NCBI RefSeq assembly: GCF_044466355.1
Contig: NZ_JBITMQ010000001.1
Location: forward strand, 434,001-498,000
Length of the DNA stretch: 64,000 nucleotides
Direction of reading: 5' to 3'
Source: Actinophytocola sp044466355
GTDB taxonomy: Bacteria > Actinomycetota > Actinomycetes > Mycobacteriales > Pseudonocardiaceae
The number at the start of each line of letters is the position of its first letter. Position 1 is the stretch's first letter. Positions 8,082 through 16,810 of the stretch are shown in pieces. The position numbers and the translations under genes are program-made. Under the pieces are notes generated by a model. It made no database searches. It saw only the letters and a program-made list of their open reading frames with translations, and was not told where the DNA came from.

Positions 8082-11000
8082 CTAGTTGTCGTAACGCCGG
8101 AAGTGCAGCCTGATCCTGCCACTGCTGTCCCGCATGACCCACCGCTCGTGCACGACGGTCGGCTGAGCCGGGTTGCCGGTGGTCGAGCCCTCGGTGACGA
8201 AGTCGTGCCACAGGTGGGTGGTGCCGCGGCGCTGCTCGCGCCCCGCCTCCATGTCCTGGCCGTACCAGGTCTCCCGGGACGGCTGCCCCTTCTGCGGCCG
8301 GTTCTCGTCGCTGTCCTGCGGGAACTGGTTCCGCGCGTCGGGTGCGCCGTCCGCCCCGGTCGGCCGGATGTGGCCGCCGTCGGTGCCGGTGCCCAGCGCC
8401 GCGATCAGGTCCTGCGCCTCCTGGCTGCGTGGCGCCGAGTGGCCGTAGGTGCGCTCGTCGGTGGCGTGGTAGGTCACGCCGTGGTCGTTCGTCACGTAGA
8501 CGTCCTGACCGTTGATGCGCGTGACCGTGTTCGGCGGGAGGTTGTTGAGCTCCGGGTTGAGGTCGTTGACCAGGACGTTGTTGTTGGCCCCGGCACCCGG
8601 GCTCGACCACGTGTCGATCGCCACGACCCGCGCCGTGCCCGTGTTCGGGTCGGCGTCACCGGTGTAGAGCGTGGTGGTGCCGTGCGGCGTGGTGTGGACG
8701 ATCTGGGAGTTCGGCGGCCAGCAGGCCCGGTCGGACAGCGCGTCGCCGCGTGTCGGCGGCCGGACCCGCGGGTCGGTCGGCGGCAGACCCGGCATGGGGA
8801 AGTTGACCGTGCCACCAGTGGGCGTCGGCGGGTTCCAGTCCGTGTACCGGGGCGGCAGCCCGGCGGCGTCGGTCGTGTAGACGTGCTCGGAACCACCCAC
8901 CGCGACCCGGTAGGTCGTGTTCGGCTCCGGGTACGACGCGTCCGGGTTCTGGTCCGCGCCCGCCGCCTTGATCCCGTCGCGGGTGTTCGACACCTCGAGG
9001 TCGGCGTGGGTGATCGTGCCGTTCCCGTCGGTGTAGTACGTGCCCCGGCCGGGGACGTTGTACTGCGAGTTCGGCGTGAGCCCGGGCCGCCCGATCAGCC
9101 GCTCGCCGTCGCGCAGCGGCCGGTGCGGGTCGTTCTGGTTCGCCGCCGCGGCCGCGTTGTTGTCCACGGTGATCGTGTGCGGCGCACCGGGGTCGGTGGG
9201 CGCGGGCGGGTTCCACGGCGACTGGATCCGGCCGCGGTCCACGTCGTCGCCGAACCGCAACGGCTGGTCGCTGTCCTGCGTCGGCGTCGGGCTGGGCCCG
9301 TCGTCCGGCGTGCCCGAGGCGTCGCCGGTGGTGGCGGGGGACTGCGTGTCGACCGGCAGCCCGTTGCTGCCGGTGTCGCGCATGCCGCCGTCCGGGTCGA
9401 ACGCCCGCCAGCCGCCGTCCGGCGGGATGGTCGGCCGGGCACGGCCGCGGTCGTCCACGCTGTCCACGCTGGACGAGTACGGCGTGGTGTTCTGCTCACC
9501 GGACCAGGACCGCTCGGTCGGCGCGATGACCTGCGCACCCGAGGCCCGCGCGAGGTCGGCGGCCAGCCCGTCCGGGCCGCGGCCCGCCTCGCACCCGTTG
9601 AGGATGATCGGGTCGGTGCCGTTCCAGCCCATGTGGCGGGCGAGGTCGGCGAGGTCCTGGCCGTTCAGCTGCTGGCCGTTGACGATCGCGTGCTGCCCGT
9701 CGCTGTGCACGTCGAGGATGAAGTGACCGTCGATCGGCGCGACCGCGTTCGCCGCGTTGCGGGTCCGGACGTCCGACTGGTCGAACAGCGCGCCACCCGC
9801 CGGGGTGCGGAAGCTGCTGTCGTCCGCGATCTGTCGCAGGTTGTCCGGCAGCGGCGGCGTCGTGTCCGTGGTGCCGGGCCCGTCGGTGGTGTCGGTGCCG
9901 TTGTGGGCGTCGTCCACCGAGATGGTGTCGTTGTTCGGCGTGCCGTCACCGCTGTCCCGGCCGAACGACTCGGGCAGCACCCGGCCGTCCGCGGGCGGCA
10001 CGTGCACCTCGCGGATCGTGCCGTCGGCGATCAGCTGCGCCAGCTTGACGTCCTCCGGCAGCGTGAACTGCCGGCCACCGCCGGGCTGCCCCAGCGCGGG
10101 CGCGACGTCGGCGAGCGTCCCCGGCAACCCGTTCGGGTCGTCGACGATGTACACGTGGTAGCCGACCTCCGCGTTGTCCGGGAAGATCGCCCGGTCGCGG
10201 TAGTGGTACGGCTGCCCGTCCGTGCCCAGCGGCGACAGGAAACGACCGCTCTCGGCACCGAACCGGTCGAGCACCGTGCCGGGGGGAAGCGTGACCTGCC
10301 GCTCCGACCCGGCCACCGCACCGTCGTTCGGCGGCCACTGGTTGGACATGAACGTGCCGTCGGGCCGGTGGTGCGCGTTGAACTCGTCGCGCGTGCCGTG
10401 CTCGCCCCACGGGTTGTGGTCCGAGATGAGCGGCGCGACCCGCTGGTCGTAGCTGCCCATCCCGTTGGACCGGTCCCCGCCCATCGGGATGTACTCGCCC
10501 ATGTCGGCGAAGTCGTGCTCACCCTGGCGGTTGCCGAGGTAGTTGAGCGGAACCCCGTTCTCGTCGACCTTCGGCCCGTCGTCGGTGTCACCCTTGACCG
10601 GCGGCCCGTCGCTGTCGGTGTCGCTGTCGGTGTCCGTGTCGGTGTTGTCCGGGGAGTCGGGCGTCGGACCGTCGGAGTCCTCGCCGTTGATCGGCGGGTC
10701 ACCGTCGGCCGGGGTGCTGTCCGACGGGGTGTTGTCGTCGGGGGAGCGGGACACGTCCGGCTCCGGGGACCGGGAGACGTCCGGTTCCGGCGACGCGTCG
10801 GGACGCGTGTCCGGGGTGGCCGTGGCGTCGGGGCGAGGCCCGGCGTCCGGCTTCGGGCTCCCGTCGGGACGCGTCGCCGGTCCCGGCTGGGTGTCCGTGC
10901 GGTTGGTGGGGCCGCCGGGTGGGGTGTTGTCGGGCCGGTTGGTGGGTCCGCCGGGTTGGGTGCCGTCGGGCCGGGTGGTCGGGCCGCCCGGTTGGGTGCC

Positions 11001-13638
11001 GTCGGGCCGGGTGGTCGGGCCGCCCGGTTGGGTGCCCGCATCGGGGCGCGGGCCGCTCGGCGGTGTGCTGCCGTCCGGTCGGGCCGGGCCACCGGGCTGG
11101 GTGCCCGCGTCCGGTCGTGGTGCGGGGCCGCCGGGCTGCGTGCCGGGGCGGGCCGGTCCGCCGGGGGTGCCCGCGTCGGGGCGGGTGGGGGCGCCGGTCT
11201 GTGGGCGGTTCAGCCCTTCCGGGCTCGGGCCGAAGCCCTGGTTCGGGTTGGCGCCGGGGCCGAACGGGCGGGCACCCGGACCGAACTCCGGACGTCCGGA
11301 CGGGCCGCCACCCTGCTGCGGACCGCCGAAGCCACCCGCCGCCGGTGGTGGCGTCGCGAAACCCTGGTTCGGCTGTGGCTGCGGCTGGGACGGGATACCG
11401 CGCTGGTCGGGCTGTGCGCCGCCACCACGCGGATCGGTGTACGTGCCCGTGTCGGCGAACGCCGAGGGCGCGGCGGTGCTCGCGTCGGTCGAGGAGTAGT
11501 GGGAACCGTCGCCGGGGCGGCCGCCAGGGCCACCGCCGGGCGCGCCACCCATGGGGGCGCCGCCCATCGGGCCGAAGCCACCTTGGTTGTGGCCATCCCC
11601 GCCGGGGGAGTTGAAACCGGTCGGCGTCGGGCCGCCCGGGGCGGGACCGCCGGTCGGGCCGAAGCCGCCACCGGGCGTGTAACCACCGGGTGCGGGGCTA
11701 CCCGGGGTCGGTCCGCCAGGCGTGGGGCCACCTGCATTGGGGGCAGGCGTCGGGCCGCTCGGCGCAGGGCCTGCCGTGGACAGGCCGCTGGGCGCGGGAC
11801 CACCCGGAGCCGGGCCACCCGCGGGCACGCCGCCAGGTGTCGGCCCGCCAGGCATGGGTCCACCGGCGGATGGCCCACCCGGGGTCGGGCCGCCTGCGGA
11901 AGGACCACCCACGGAAGGACTGCCTGCAGCGGGGCCACCCGGGGTCGGGCCACCCGCGGGCGGGCCACCCGGAGTGGTGCCGCCCGGGGTCGAGCTGCCG
12001 GGCGTCGAACCACCCGGTGCAGACCCACCGGGCGAGGAGCTGCCCGGTGAGGAACCGCCCGGGGACGAGCTGCCTGGCGACGAGCTGCCCGNNNNNNNNN
12101 NNNNNNNNNNNNNNNNNNNNNNNNNNNNNNNNNNNNNNNNNNNNNNNNNNNNNNNNNNNNNNNNNNNNNNNNNNNNNNNNNNNNNNNNCCGGTGAGGAGC
12201 TGCCCGGTGAGGAGCTGCCCGGTGAGGAGCTGCCCGGTGAGGAGCTGCCCGGTGAGGAGCTGCCCGGTGAGGAGCTGCCCGGTGAGGAGCTGCCCGGTGC
12301 AGACCCACCGGGCGAGGAGCTGCCCGGCGAGGAACCGCCCGGGGAGGAACCGCCTGGCGAGCTGGAGCCCGGGCTGGAGAAGCTACTCGCGGAACTCGGC
12401 GCGGGCCCACCCGGTCGAGGGGCGCCACCCCCTGGCGACTGGGACGGCGAACCACCCGGCTGACCACCCGGTGCGCTGTACCCGCTCGGCGTGTTCTGCG
12501 ACCCGCCGTCACCCGGCCCGCCCGTCGGAAGCCGCGGCGGCGCGCCGGTGCCCGGCGAGTTGGACGTCGACGGCCCGTCCGGTGACGGCGAGAACCCACT
12601 GGCCGACGTCGTGCTGTCCGGGGTCGGCGTGGACGGGGTCGGCGTGGACGGCCCGTCCGGCGTGTTGGCACCGGGCGACGAAGGCGACGGCGAGGAAGGC
12701 GACGGCGTCGGCGGCCCGTCCGGCGAGCCGGGAGTGCCCGGCGAGTTGGGCGAACCCGGAGTGCCCGGGACGTTCGGGCTGCCCGGCGTGCCCACGTCCG
12801 GGGTGTCGAAGTGGGTCTTGGCGCCGCCGATCCCACCGCCGACACCACCGGACACACCGGCCCGCAGCAGGTCGCCCGCGGTGATGTCCTGGCCGGTGAT
12901 CGCGGCCGTGGCGACCGTCGACGCCACGCCCTCGACGCCGCCGCGGACGGCGCCCTCGGCGATGTTGCCGCCGAGGCCGGTGGCCCGGGTGGGGACGAAG
13001 TCGAGCCCGCCGCCGATGGCGCCGGAGATCGCGCCCGACAGGGCGGCGTTGCCGGTCTTGCTCCAGTCCCAGCTGGTGCGGTCGCCCTTGGCCATCTGCA
13101 GGCCCTGGATGGCGACGTCGATGCCGACCTCGATCAGGACCTCCTTGAGGATGGCCATGATCAGCTGGCGGAAGATCATCTGAACGGTGATGCGGGTGGC
13201 GGCCTGCGCGATCGGGATGCCCGCGGTGGACGCGCCGAACGTGCCGAAGGCCGCCGCGATCATGGCGGCGATCTCGATCGCGAGCAGGATCAGCGCGGCG
13301 ATGATCGAGTACTTGGCGTACTCCACCTCGAGCGCGCAGTTGTCGCACGAGTCGCCGAGGCCCTCGCAGGCCTCCTGCAGCTGGGTGAGGTAGGCCTCCG
13401 AGCCCTCGACGAACTGGTTCCAGTACTGCTCGAACGCGTCCGCCGCCTTGCCGTCCATCCCGGCCATGGCCTGGTCGGCCGCGGTCTTCGCCTGGGCGAT
13501 GACCTCGCCGATGTCGACGCCCCCGGCGCGCCAGGCGTCACCCAGCGCGCGGAGCTTGTCCTCGTCGCCCTCCGGCCAGCTCTCGCCGACGACGATCGGG
13601 AACAGCCAGGTGATCTCTGGTGGGATGGTGATCGACAA
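8082..13638 (-). CDS. ESX-type polymorphic toxin: WXG-like head, TNT, CHAT-like and nuclease domains (assembly gap inside)
   Basis: One gene split by the N run at 12092-12188. It starts at TTG 13638, five bases after the WXG100 gene. The first 100 residues are helical with a WNQ turn like the CpnT head. Hydrophobic and glycine-zipper segments (about 110-275) precede a very long Pro/Gly/Ser linker. After the gap come a TNT NAD-glycohydrolase domain (about 9990-10310; DRFG, YHVY and QPGGG all present), a caspase/CHAT-like region with LDVHSDG and LNGCEAG (about 9510-9720), beta-hairpin repeats (about 8440-9100) and a nuclease with DGGHI, NQFPQD and W-x4-ME (about 8100-8420). The upstream part reads in a different frame from the downstream part only because the gap is not a multiple of three. 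Confidence 0.85.
10955..11026. repeat. Two perfect 36-base repeats in the toxin linker
   Basis: Bases 10955-10990 and 10991-11026 are identical. On the minus strand they encode TQPGGPTTRPDG, with further degenerate copies on both sides (TQPGGPTNRPDN and similar). The unit is 12 codons, so gain or loss of copies keeps frame and only changes linker length. Confidence 0.9.
12092..12188. other. Assembly gap (97 N)
   Basis: Ninety-seven undetermined bases interrupt the toxin gene. The right flank is a 15-base tandem repeat and the left flank holds degenerate copies of it, so the assembler probably failed to span the array. For the two halves to be one frame the true length must be a multiple of three; 97 is not. 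The N count is therefore a placeholder or contains an error, and any copy number is unknown. Confidence 0.95.
12191..12295. repeat. Seven perfect 15-base tandem repeats
   Basis: The unit GGTGAGGAGCTGCCC is repeated seven times without change beside the assembly gap. On the minus strand it encodes Gly-Ser-Ser-Ser-Pro, part of the toxin linker. Related variants extend to about 12360 on one side and occur at 12031-12091 on the other. The array is in-frame, so slippage would change linker length without breaking the gene. Confidence 0.92.
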
Positions 13639-13642
13639 CTGC

Positions 13643-13960
13643 TCAGCCTTCCATCGCCCGGTAGCCGTCGCGGCTCTTGTCGTCGACGTTCTCGTACGAG
13701 TTCGCCGACTCCACGAGCGCGGTCTTGATCGCGTGCAGCGCCTCGGCCAGCGAGCCGATCGCGTCGCGGACGCTCTGGGAGTTGGGCACGTAGTCCTTGG
13801 CGAACGTCTGCCCGGACTCGTCGTTGCCCCAGCACTCGCCCTGCGCGTCGAGCGCGCTGCCGAGCGTCGTGCCCGCCTGGGTCAGCGCGTCGCCGGAGCT
13901 GCCGAAGCCGTCGGCTCCCCGCCGGAGCCGGTCGGTCTGGACGTTGAATCCGTCAGGCAT
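13643..13960 (-). CDS. WXG100/Esx-like secretion partner
   Basis: The 105-residue protein is of the size of EsxA/EsxB-type substrates of type VII secretion. Two predicted helices flank a turn containing GECWGNDESGQTF, with Trp-Gly at residues 43-44 corresponding to the WXG turn. The C-terminus ENVDDKSRDGYRAMEG contains a helical tail like those used for ESX targeting. It starts at ATG 13960, six bases after the YbaB-like gene and five bases before the toxin, so it very likely pairs with the toxin's N-terminal helical domain for export. Confidence 0.82.
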   Translation of the reverse strand: MPDGFNVQTDRLRRGADGFGSSGDALTQAGTTLGSALDAQGECWGNDESGQTFAKDYVPNSQSVRDAIGSLAEALHAIKTALVESANSYENVDDKSRDGYRAMEG

Positions 13961-13966
13961 GGGCGC

Positions 13967-14479
13967 CTAGTCCCTCCCGTAGATGCTGCTGCCGCTGTCG
14001 TCGTCGTCCTCGTCGTGGCGTGACCTCGGCCGCGACGGGCGGTCGTCCTCCGCCGCGGTCGCGTCCTCGGGGGCCGGCGGGCGCAGCAGGTCGCCGAACG
14101 ACGGCGCGCCCTCGAAGAGGTTCGACAGGTCCGGGGTGTCCTCCGTGAGCGGCGCGAGCGCGCCTTCGACCTGCTCGCGCGCGGTACGAGCCGCGGCCTG
14201 CGCGGTCTGCACCACTGCCTTGGCGAGGCTCTCCGGCGTGTGCCGGTCGAACGCGGCCCAGGAGAACTCGATGTTGGTGAGCACACCGGCCGGGTTCACC
14301 TCGGCGCGGACGAGGCCGTCCTCGGAGGTGGCCTTGCCGGTGACCGCGTTCGCCCTGGCCTGCGCGTCCGCCAGGTCGGCTGTGCGGCGCCGCAGGTCGC
14401 TCATCAGCGCGGCGACGTTCTCGCGCATGGCGGCGTTGCGCGCCTCCAGCTGCGCCCTGCGGTCGTCTCGTTCGGACAT
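13967..14479 (-). CDS. YbaB/EbfC-like protein of an ESX operon
   Basis: The 170-residue product has an N-terminal coiled coil (MRENVAALMSDLRRRTADLADAQARA is the region at about 18-43), a short beta hairpin typical of YbaB (DGLVRAEVNPAGVLTNIEF), a second helix (SLAKAVVQTAQAAARTAREQ) and an acidic low-complexity tail. Such proteins frequently precede WXG100 and toxin genes in actinomycetes; their function there is unclear, possibly chaperone or nucleoid binding. I chose ATG 14479, behind GAGGGGGA, over an in-frame GTG 30 bases upstream. It is the first gene of the leftward toxin operon. Confidence 0.8.
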   Translation of the reverse strand: MSERDDRRAQLEARNAAMRENVAALMSDLRRRTADLADAQARANAVTGKATSEDGLVRAEVNPAGVLTNIEFSWAAFDRHTPESLAKAVVQTAQAAARTAREQVEGALAPLTEDTPDLSNLFEGAPSFGDLLRPPAPEDATAAEDDRPSRPRSRHDEDDDDSGSSIYGRD

Positions 14480-14941
14480 CGTTCTGCTTCCCCCTCGCGG
14501 GACTGTCACGGGCTCCGACGCACGGACGCGTGGTTCGGATTCATCGGATTCCGACTTTTTTCCACGACGACGTGTGCGACGCCGCTACAGCTTCACACAC
14601 ACCACCGACAGCGGTGGGCACAACCCGCAAGATCGACAATGATCGCGGCCGGCGACCCGATCCGCCGCGGCGAGCCCGGCGCCCGGAGGGCACCTCGCCG
14701 CGGGTCGGTGATCTCGTCTCGACCCGATGCGGCCCGAGGTCCGTATCGGTGCCCCGGCAGGTTCGGGCCGGACGACCCGCCGGACGCGGTCGCTCTGTCT
14801 CATTCAGACAGTCGTGTGCCCGCGCGCTCCCCGGTCGCCGACTGAGCGGCAGTTTTCCTGTCACGTCTTCCCGGGCGTCGGCCCCGTCCGTACCGTCGCG
14901 AACTGGCGAATTCGCCGGTATTCGAGGAGAAGGGAAAGTCG
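14480..14941. other. Intergenic region between divergent toxin operon and secreted peptidase
   Basis: This 462-base stretch has no convincing gene. It contains a 9-base direct repeat of TCGGATTC (14535-14542, 14544-14551) upstream of the toxin operon, a CTGTCT-5-AGACAG inverted repeat (14795-14811), and the palindrome at 14905-14916 just before the peptidase gene. It must carry promoters in both directions, but I could not identify clear -35/-10 pairs. Confidence 0.6.
14905..14916. promoter_or_regulatory. 12-base perfect palindrome before the I36-M23 gene
   Basis: GGCGAATTCGCC is perfectly symmetrical, with outer CGAA and TTCG words on either side, and ends eight bases before the GAGGAGAAGGGA ribosome-binding region. 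Its position suggests an operator or a 5' hairpin. No regulator can be named. Confidence 0.35.
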
Positions 14942-15814
14942 TTGAGAAGAGCGATGGTCGCGCTGCTCGGCGTGGCGCTGGTGTTGGGCGGCACTCTCCT
15001 GGTCACCCCGTTGGCGCAGGCCGCGACGGCACGGAACGGCGTCTGCGAGGACGGCGAGTTCTGCCTCTACTACAACAGCAATCAGCAGGGTTCGGTCAGC
15101 GACTTCAACGGGTCGGTCCGGGACTACGGCACGGGCGCCGACTGCTACCACTTCCTCGGTGACGGCGCGGGGAGGGGCCAGTGCGTGCGGAACAACGCGG
15201 CCTCGGTGTGGAACCGGCGGGACGCGGTGGTCACCGAGTTCGCCAAGGGTGGCTGGACCGGCCCGATCGACTCGTACACGCACGGGGTCAAGGGCAATCT
15301 GTCCTCGACGTACAACAACAACGTCGGGCACATGCTCGGCCTGGTGACCAACGACTGGCTCGAGACCGGCCTCTACCACACCGACGCCGGCCGCATCACC
15401 TCCTATTTCGACGGTTACGTGAACACGTCCGGCAGGCACGAGGGGATCGACTTCGCGCGCGGCTTCGGCGTCCCGGTGTACTCGTTGACCCAGGGCTTCG
15501 TGATCAGGAAGACCGAGGGCAGCAACGGCAGCGGCGGCCTGTCCCAGTTGGCGATCTACAACCGGGATCACGACTTCACCATCATCTACCTGCATCTCAA
15601 CCCGTCGAACGGGCTCGCGGTCGGTGAGTTCGTCAGCCGCGGCCAGCAGGTCGGCACCGAGGAGTACCGCGGCGCCACCGCCACGCACACGCATGTCGAG
15701 TACCGCCCTGGCAGGCACGAGAGCGCGTCGGACAGCACCGGCGACCCCGTTCTCGACAACCCGAGCCCGTCGTTGTTCTGGCGGAACCACGGCTACAACA
15801 TCTGCTGCGGTTGA
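14942..15814 (+). CDS. Secreted protein with I36-like crystallin fold and M23 metallopeptidase domain
   Basis: The 290-residue protein begins with a Sec signal peptide (MVALLGVALVLGGTLL core, cleavage likely after QAATA). Residues about 33-95 match peptidase-inhibitor family I36/beta-gamma crystallin modules: GVCEDGEFCLYYNSNQQGS, then NNAASVWNR. Residues about 160-270 form an M23 (LytM) domain with HEGIDF (HxxxD), YLHLN and HTHVE (HxH), the zinc ligands expected of a peptidoglycan or protein endopeptidase. TTG 14942 follows AAGGGA; ATG 14954 is the alternative start. The role is probably cell-wall cleavage or extracellular proteolysis. Confidence 0.85.
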   Translation: MRRAMVALLGVALVLGGTLLVTPLAQAATARNGVCEDGEFCLYYNSNQQGSVSDFNGSVRDYGTGADCYHFLGDGAGRGQCVRNNAASVWNRRDAVVTEFAKGGWTGPIDSYTHGVKGNLSSTYNNNVGHMLGLVTNDWLETGLYHTDAGRITSYFDGYVNTSGRHEGIDFARGFGVPVYSLTQGFVIRKTEGSNGSGGLSQLAIYNRDHDFTIIYLHLNPSNGLAVGEFVSRGQQVGTEEYRGATATHTHVEYRPGRHESASDSTGDPVLDNPSPSLFWRNHGYNICCG

Positions 15815-15916
15815 GGTCGGGTGAACAGTAGTCTCGGCAACCGCCGCGCGTAGACGTCGTCAGGCCCGCTCCGCTCGCCCCGGCGGAGCGGGCCTGCGTG
15901 GTGGATCTGGCTTTCC

Positions 15917-16354
15917 GTGGGGCCGGTCGACAGATGGGGACCCGTGATCTGGGGTGACGACTCAACAGAGCCGGTGACGAGCGCGGTGGTGGTCGCCGGG
16001 ATCGGGGTCGAGCATGTCTGGCTGAGCTACGACTATCTCGATCGCGGTGACGTCGACGGCTACGGGTCGCTGCTGGCGCCGGACGCCGTCCTGGTGCGGC
16101 CCGACGGCCGTGACGTGCGTGGCCGGGCGGCCATCGAGGGGTGGCTCGCGGCACGTGCGTCCGGCACGTCGGGCACGAACACCGTGACCTCGGTGTTCGC
16201 CGCCGCGGGCAACGTGATCGCCATCGGGCACTACGCGGGCATCGACGCCGAAGGCCACCCGCGTGACGTGGACTTCACCGACATCTTCACGATCGCGCCC
16301 AGCGGCCTGCTGCGGTCGATGAAACGGTACTTCTTCGTCCACCTTTCTGGTTGA
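15917..16354 (+). CDS. SnoaL-like/NTF2-superfamily protein
   Basis: The roughly 145-residue product contains a SnoaL-type polyketide-cyclase-like fold: VEHVWLSYDYLDRGDVDGYGS, then the pocket segments DAVLVRPDGRDVRGRAAIEGWL and HYAGIDAEGHPRDVDFTDIF. This fold binds small molecules and is used by cyclases, isomerases and many proteins without known activity, so no reaction can be assigned. Start choice is weak: GTG at 15917, 15944 or near 15971 are all in frame with no strong ribosome-binding site. The conserved fold begins at about residue 28 of the longest version. Confidence 0.7.
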   Translation: MGPVDRWGPVIWGDDSTEPVTSAVVVAGIGVEHVWLSYDYLDRGDVDGYGSLLAPDAVLVRPDGRDVRGRAAIEGWLAARASGTSGTNTVTSVFAAAGNVIAIGHYAGIDAEGHPRDVDFTDIFTIAPSGLLRSMKRYFFVHLSG

Positions 16355-16452
16355 CCCCGCCCCGCCAACGCGGACGCCTTATCACGGGGTTATCGCGGGC
16401 ACCCGCTGTGCGTGATGTCTCCGCGATAACGCCGTCCGCATGCTTGTCAGGC

Positions 16453-16692
16453 ATGCAGGTGCAGCGGGTTCAGTCCCGTTTCAGCGAGTTGATGCGGAGT
16501 CACCGGCGCGATCTTGGCGCGACCCAGCGGCAGCTGGCCGCCCGGTCCACGGTCAGTGTCCGGGCGATCAGGGACCTCGAGCGGGGCCGGGTCAGTCGGC
16601 CACGTCGGGACACCGTCCGGCTCATCGCCGCCGGGCTCGGTTTGTCCGGCCAGGCGCGTACCGAGTTCGAACGGGCGGCGGCAGGCGAGTAA
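16453..16692 (+). CDS. Short XRE-type helix-turn-helix protein
   Basis: The 79-residue product is almost only a helix-turn-helix domain: LGATQRQLAARSTVSVRAIR is the DNA-binding unit, followed by DLERGRVSRPRRDTVRLIAA. The sequence resembles the N-terminal domain of large actinomycete regulators that carry NB-ARC/TPR modules, but here a stop follows directly (TEFERAAAGE). It may be a stand-alone regulator or a truncated remnant. ATG 16453 is preferred over an upstream extension to 16351, which has no family-like sequence. The long inverted repeat at 16699-16802 begins seven bases after the stop. Confidence 0.6.
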   Translation: MQVQRVQSRFSELMRSHRRDLGATQRQLAARSTVSVRAIRDLERGRVSRPRRDTVRLIAAGLGLSGQARTEFERAAAGE

Positions 16693-16698
16693 CCCAAA

Positions 16699-16802
16699 CA
16701 CCGCGAGTCGCGCTCTCACACACACCGAGTTGTACGTTTCGTGCACTCGAGGACCTACACGAAAGACACAACTCGGTATGTCTGGGAGCGCGACTCGCGG
16801 TG
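16699..16802. repeat. Long inverted repeat between convergent genes
   Basis: Arms 16699-16743 and 16758-16802 (45 bases each, 14-base loop) are complementary at about 40 of 45 positions. Arm 1 starts CACCGCGAGTCGCGCTC and its partner ends GAGCGCGACTCGCGGTG. It lies between a rightward and a leftward gene, so a bidirectional terminator is likely. The arm length is more than a terminator needs and would also fit a short mobile or interspersed repeat. Confidence 0.8.
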
Positions 16803-16810
16803 GTTGTTTG

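Noticed and set aside
7269..12050. Very long plus-strand open frame opposite the toxin
   Set aside because: It is the antisense of GC-rich repeats and the toxin gene. Its composition is Arg/Gly/Val-rich without domain motifs, and the minus strand has clear TNT, nuclease and WXG-like sequence.
11698..12091. Continuation of the upstream toxin frame past the gap (QLVARQLVPG and onward)
   Set aside because: It is out of frame with the GSSSP repeat and produces an unusual Trp/Arg-rich sequence; the other frame continues the repeat and reaches the TNT and nuclease domains.
12191..12295. Possible CRISPR array
   Set aside because: Units are 15 bases with no spacers and are translated as GSSSP in a linker; no cas genes are present.
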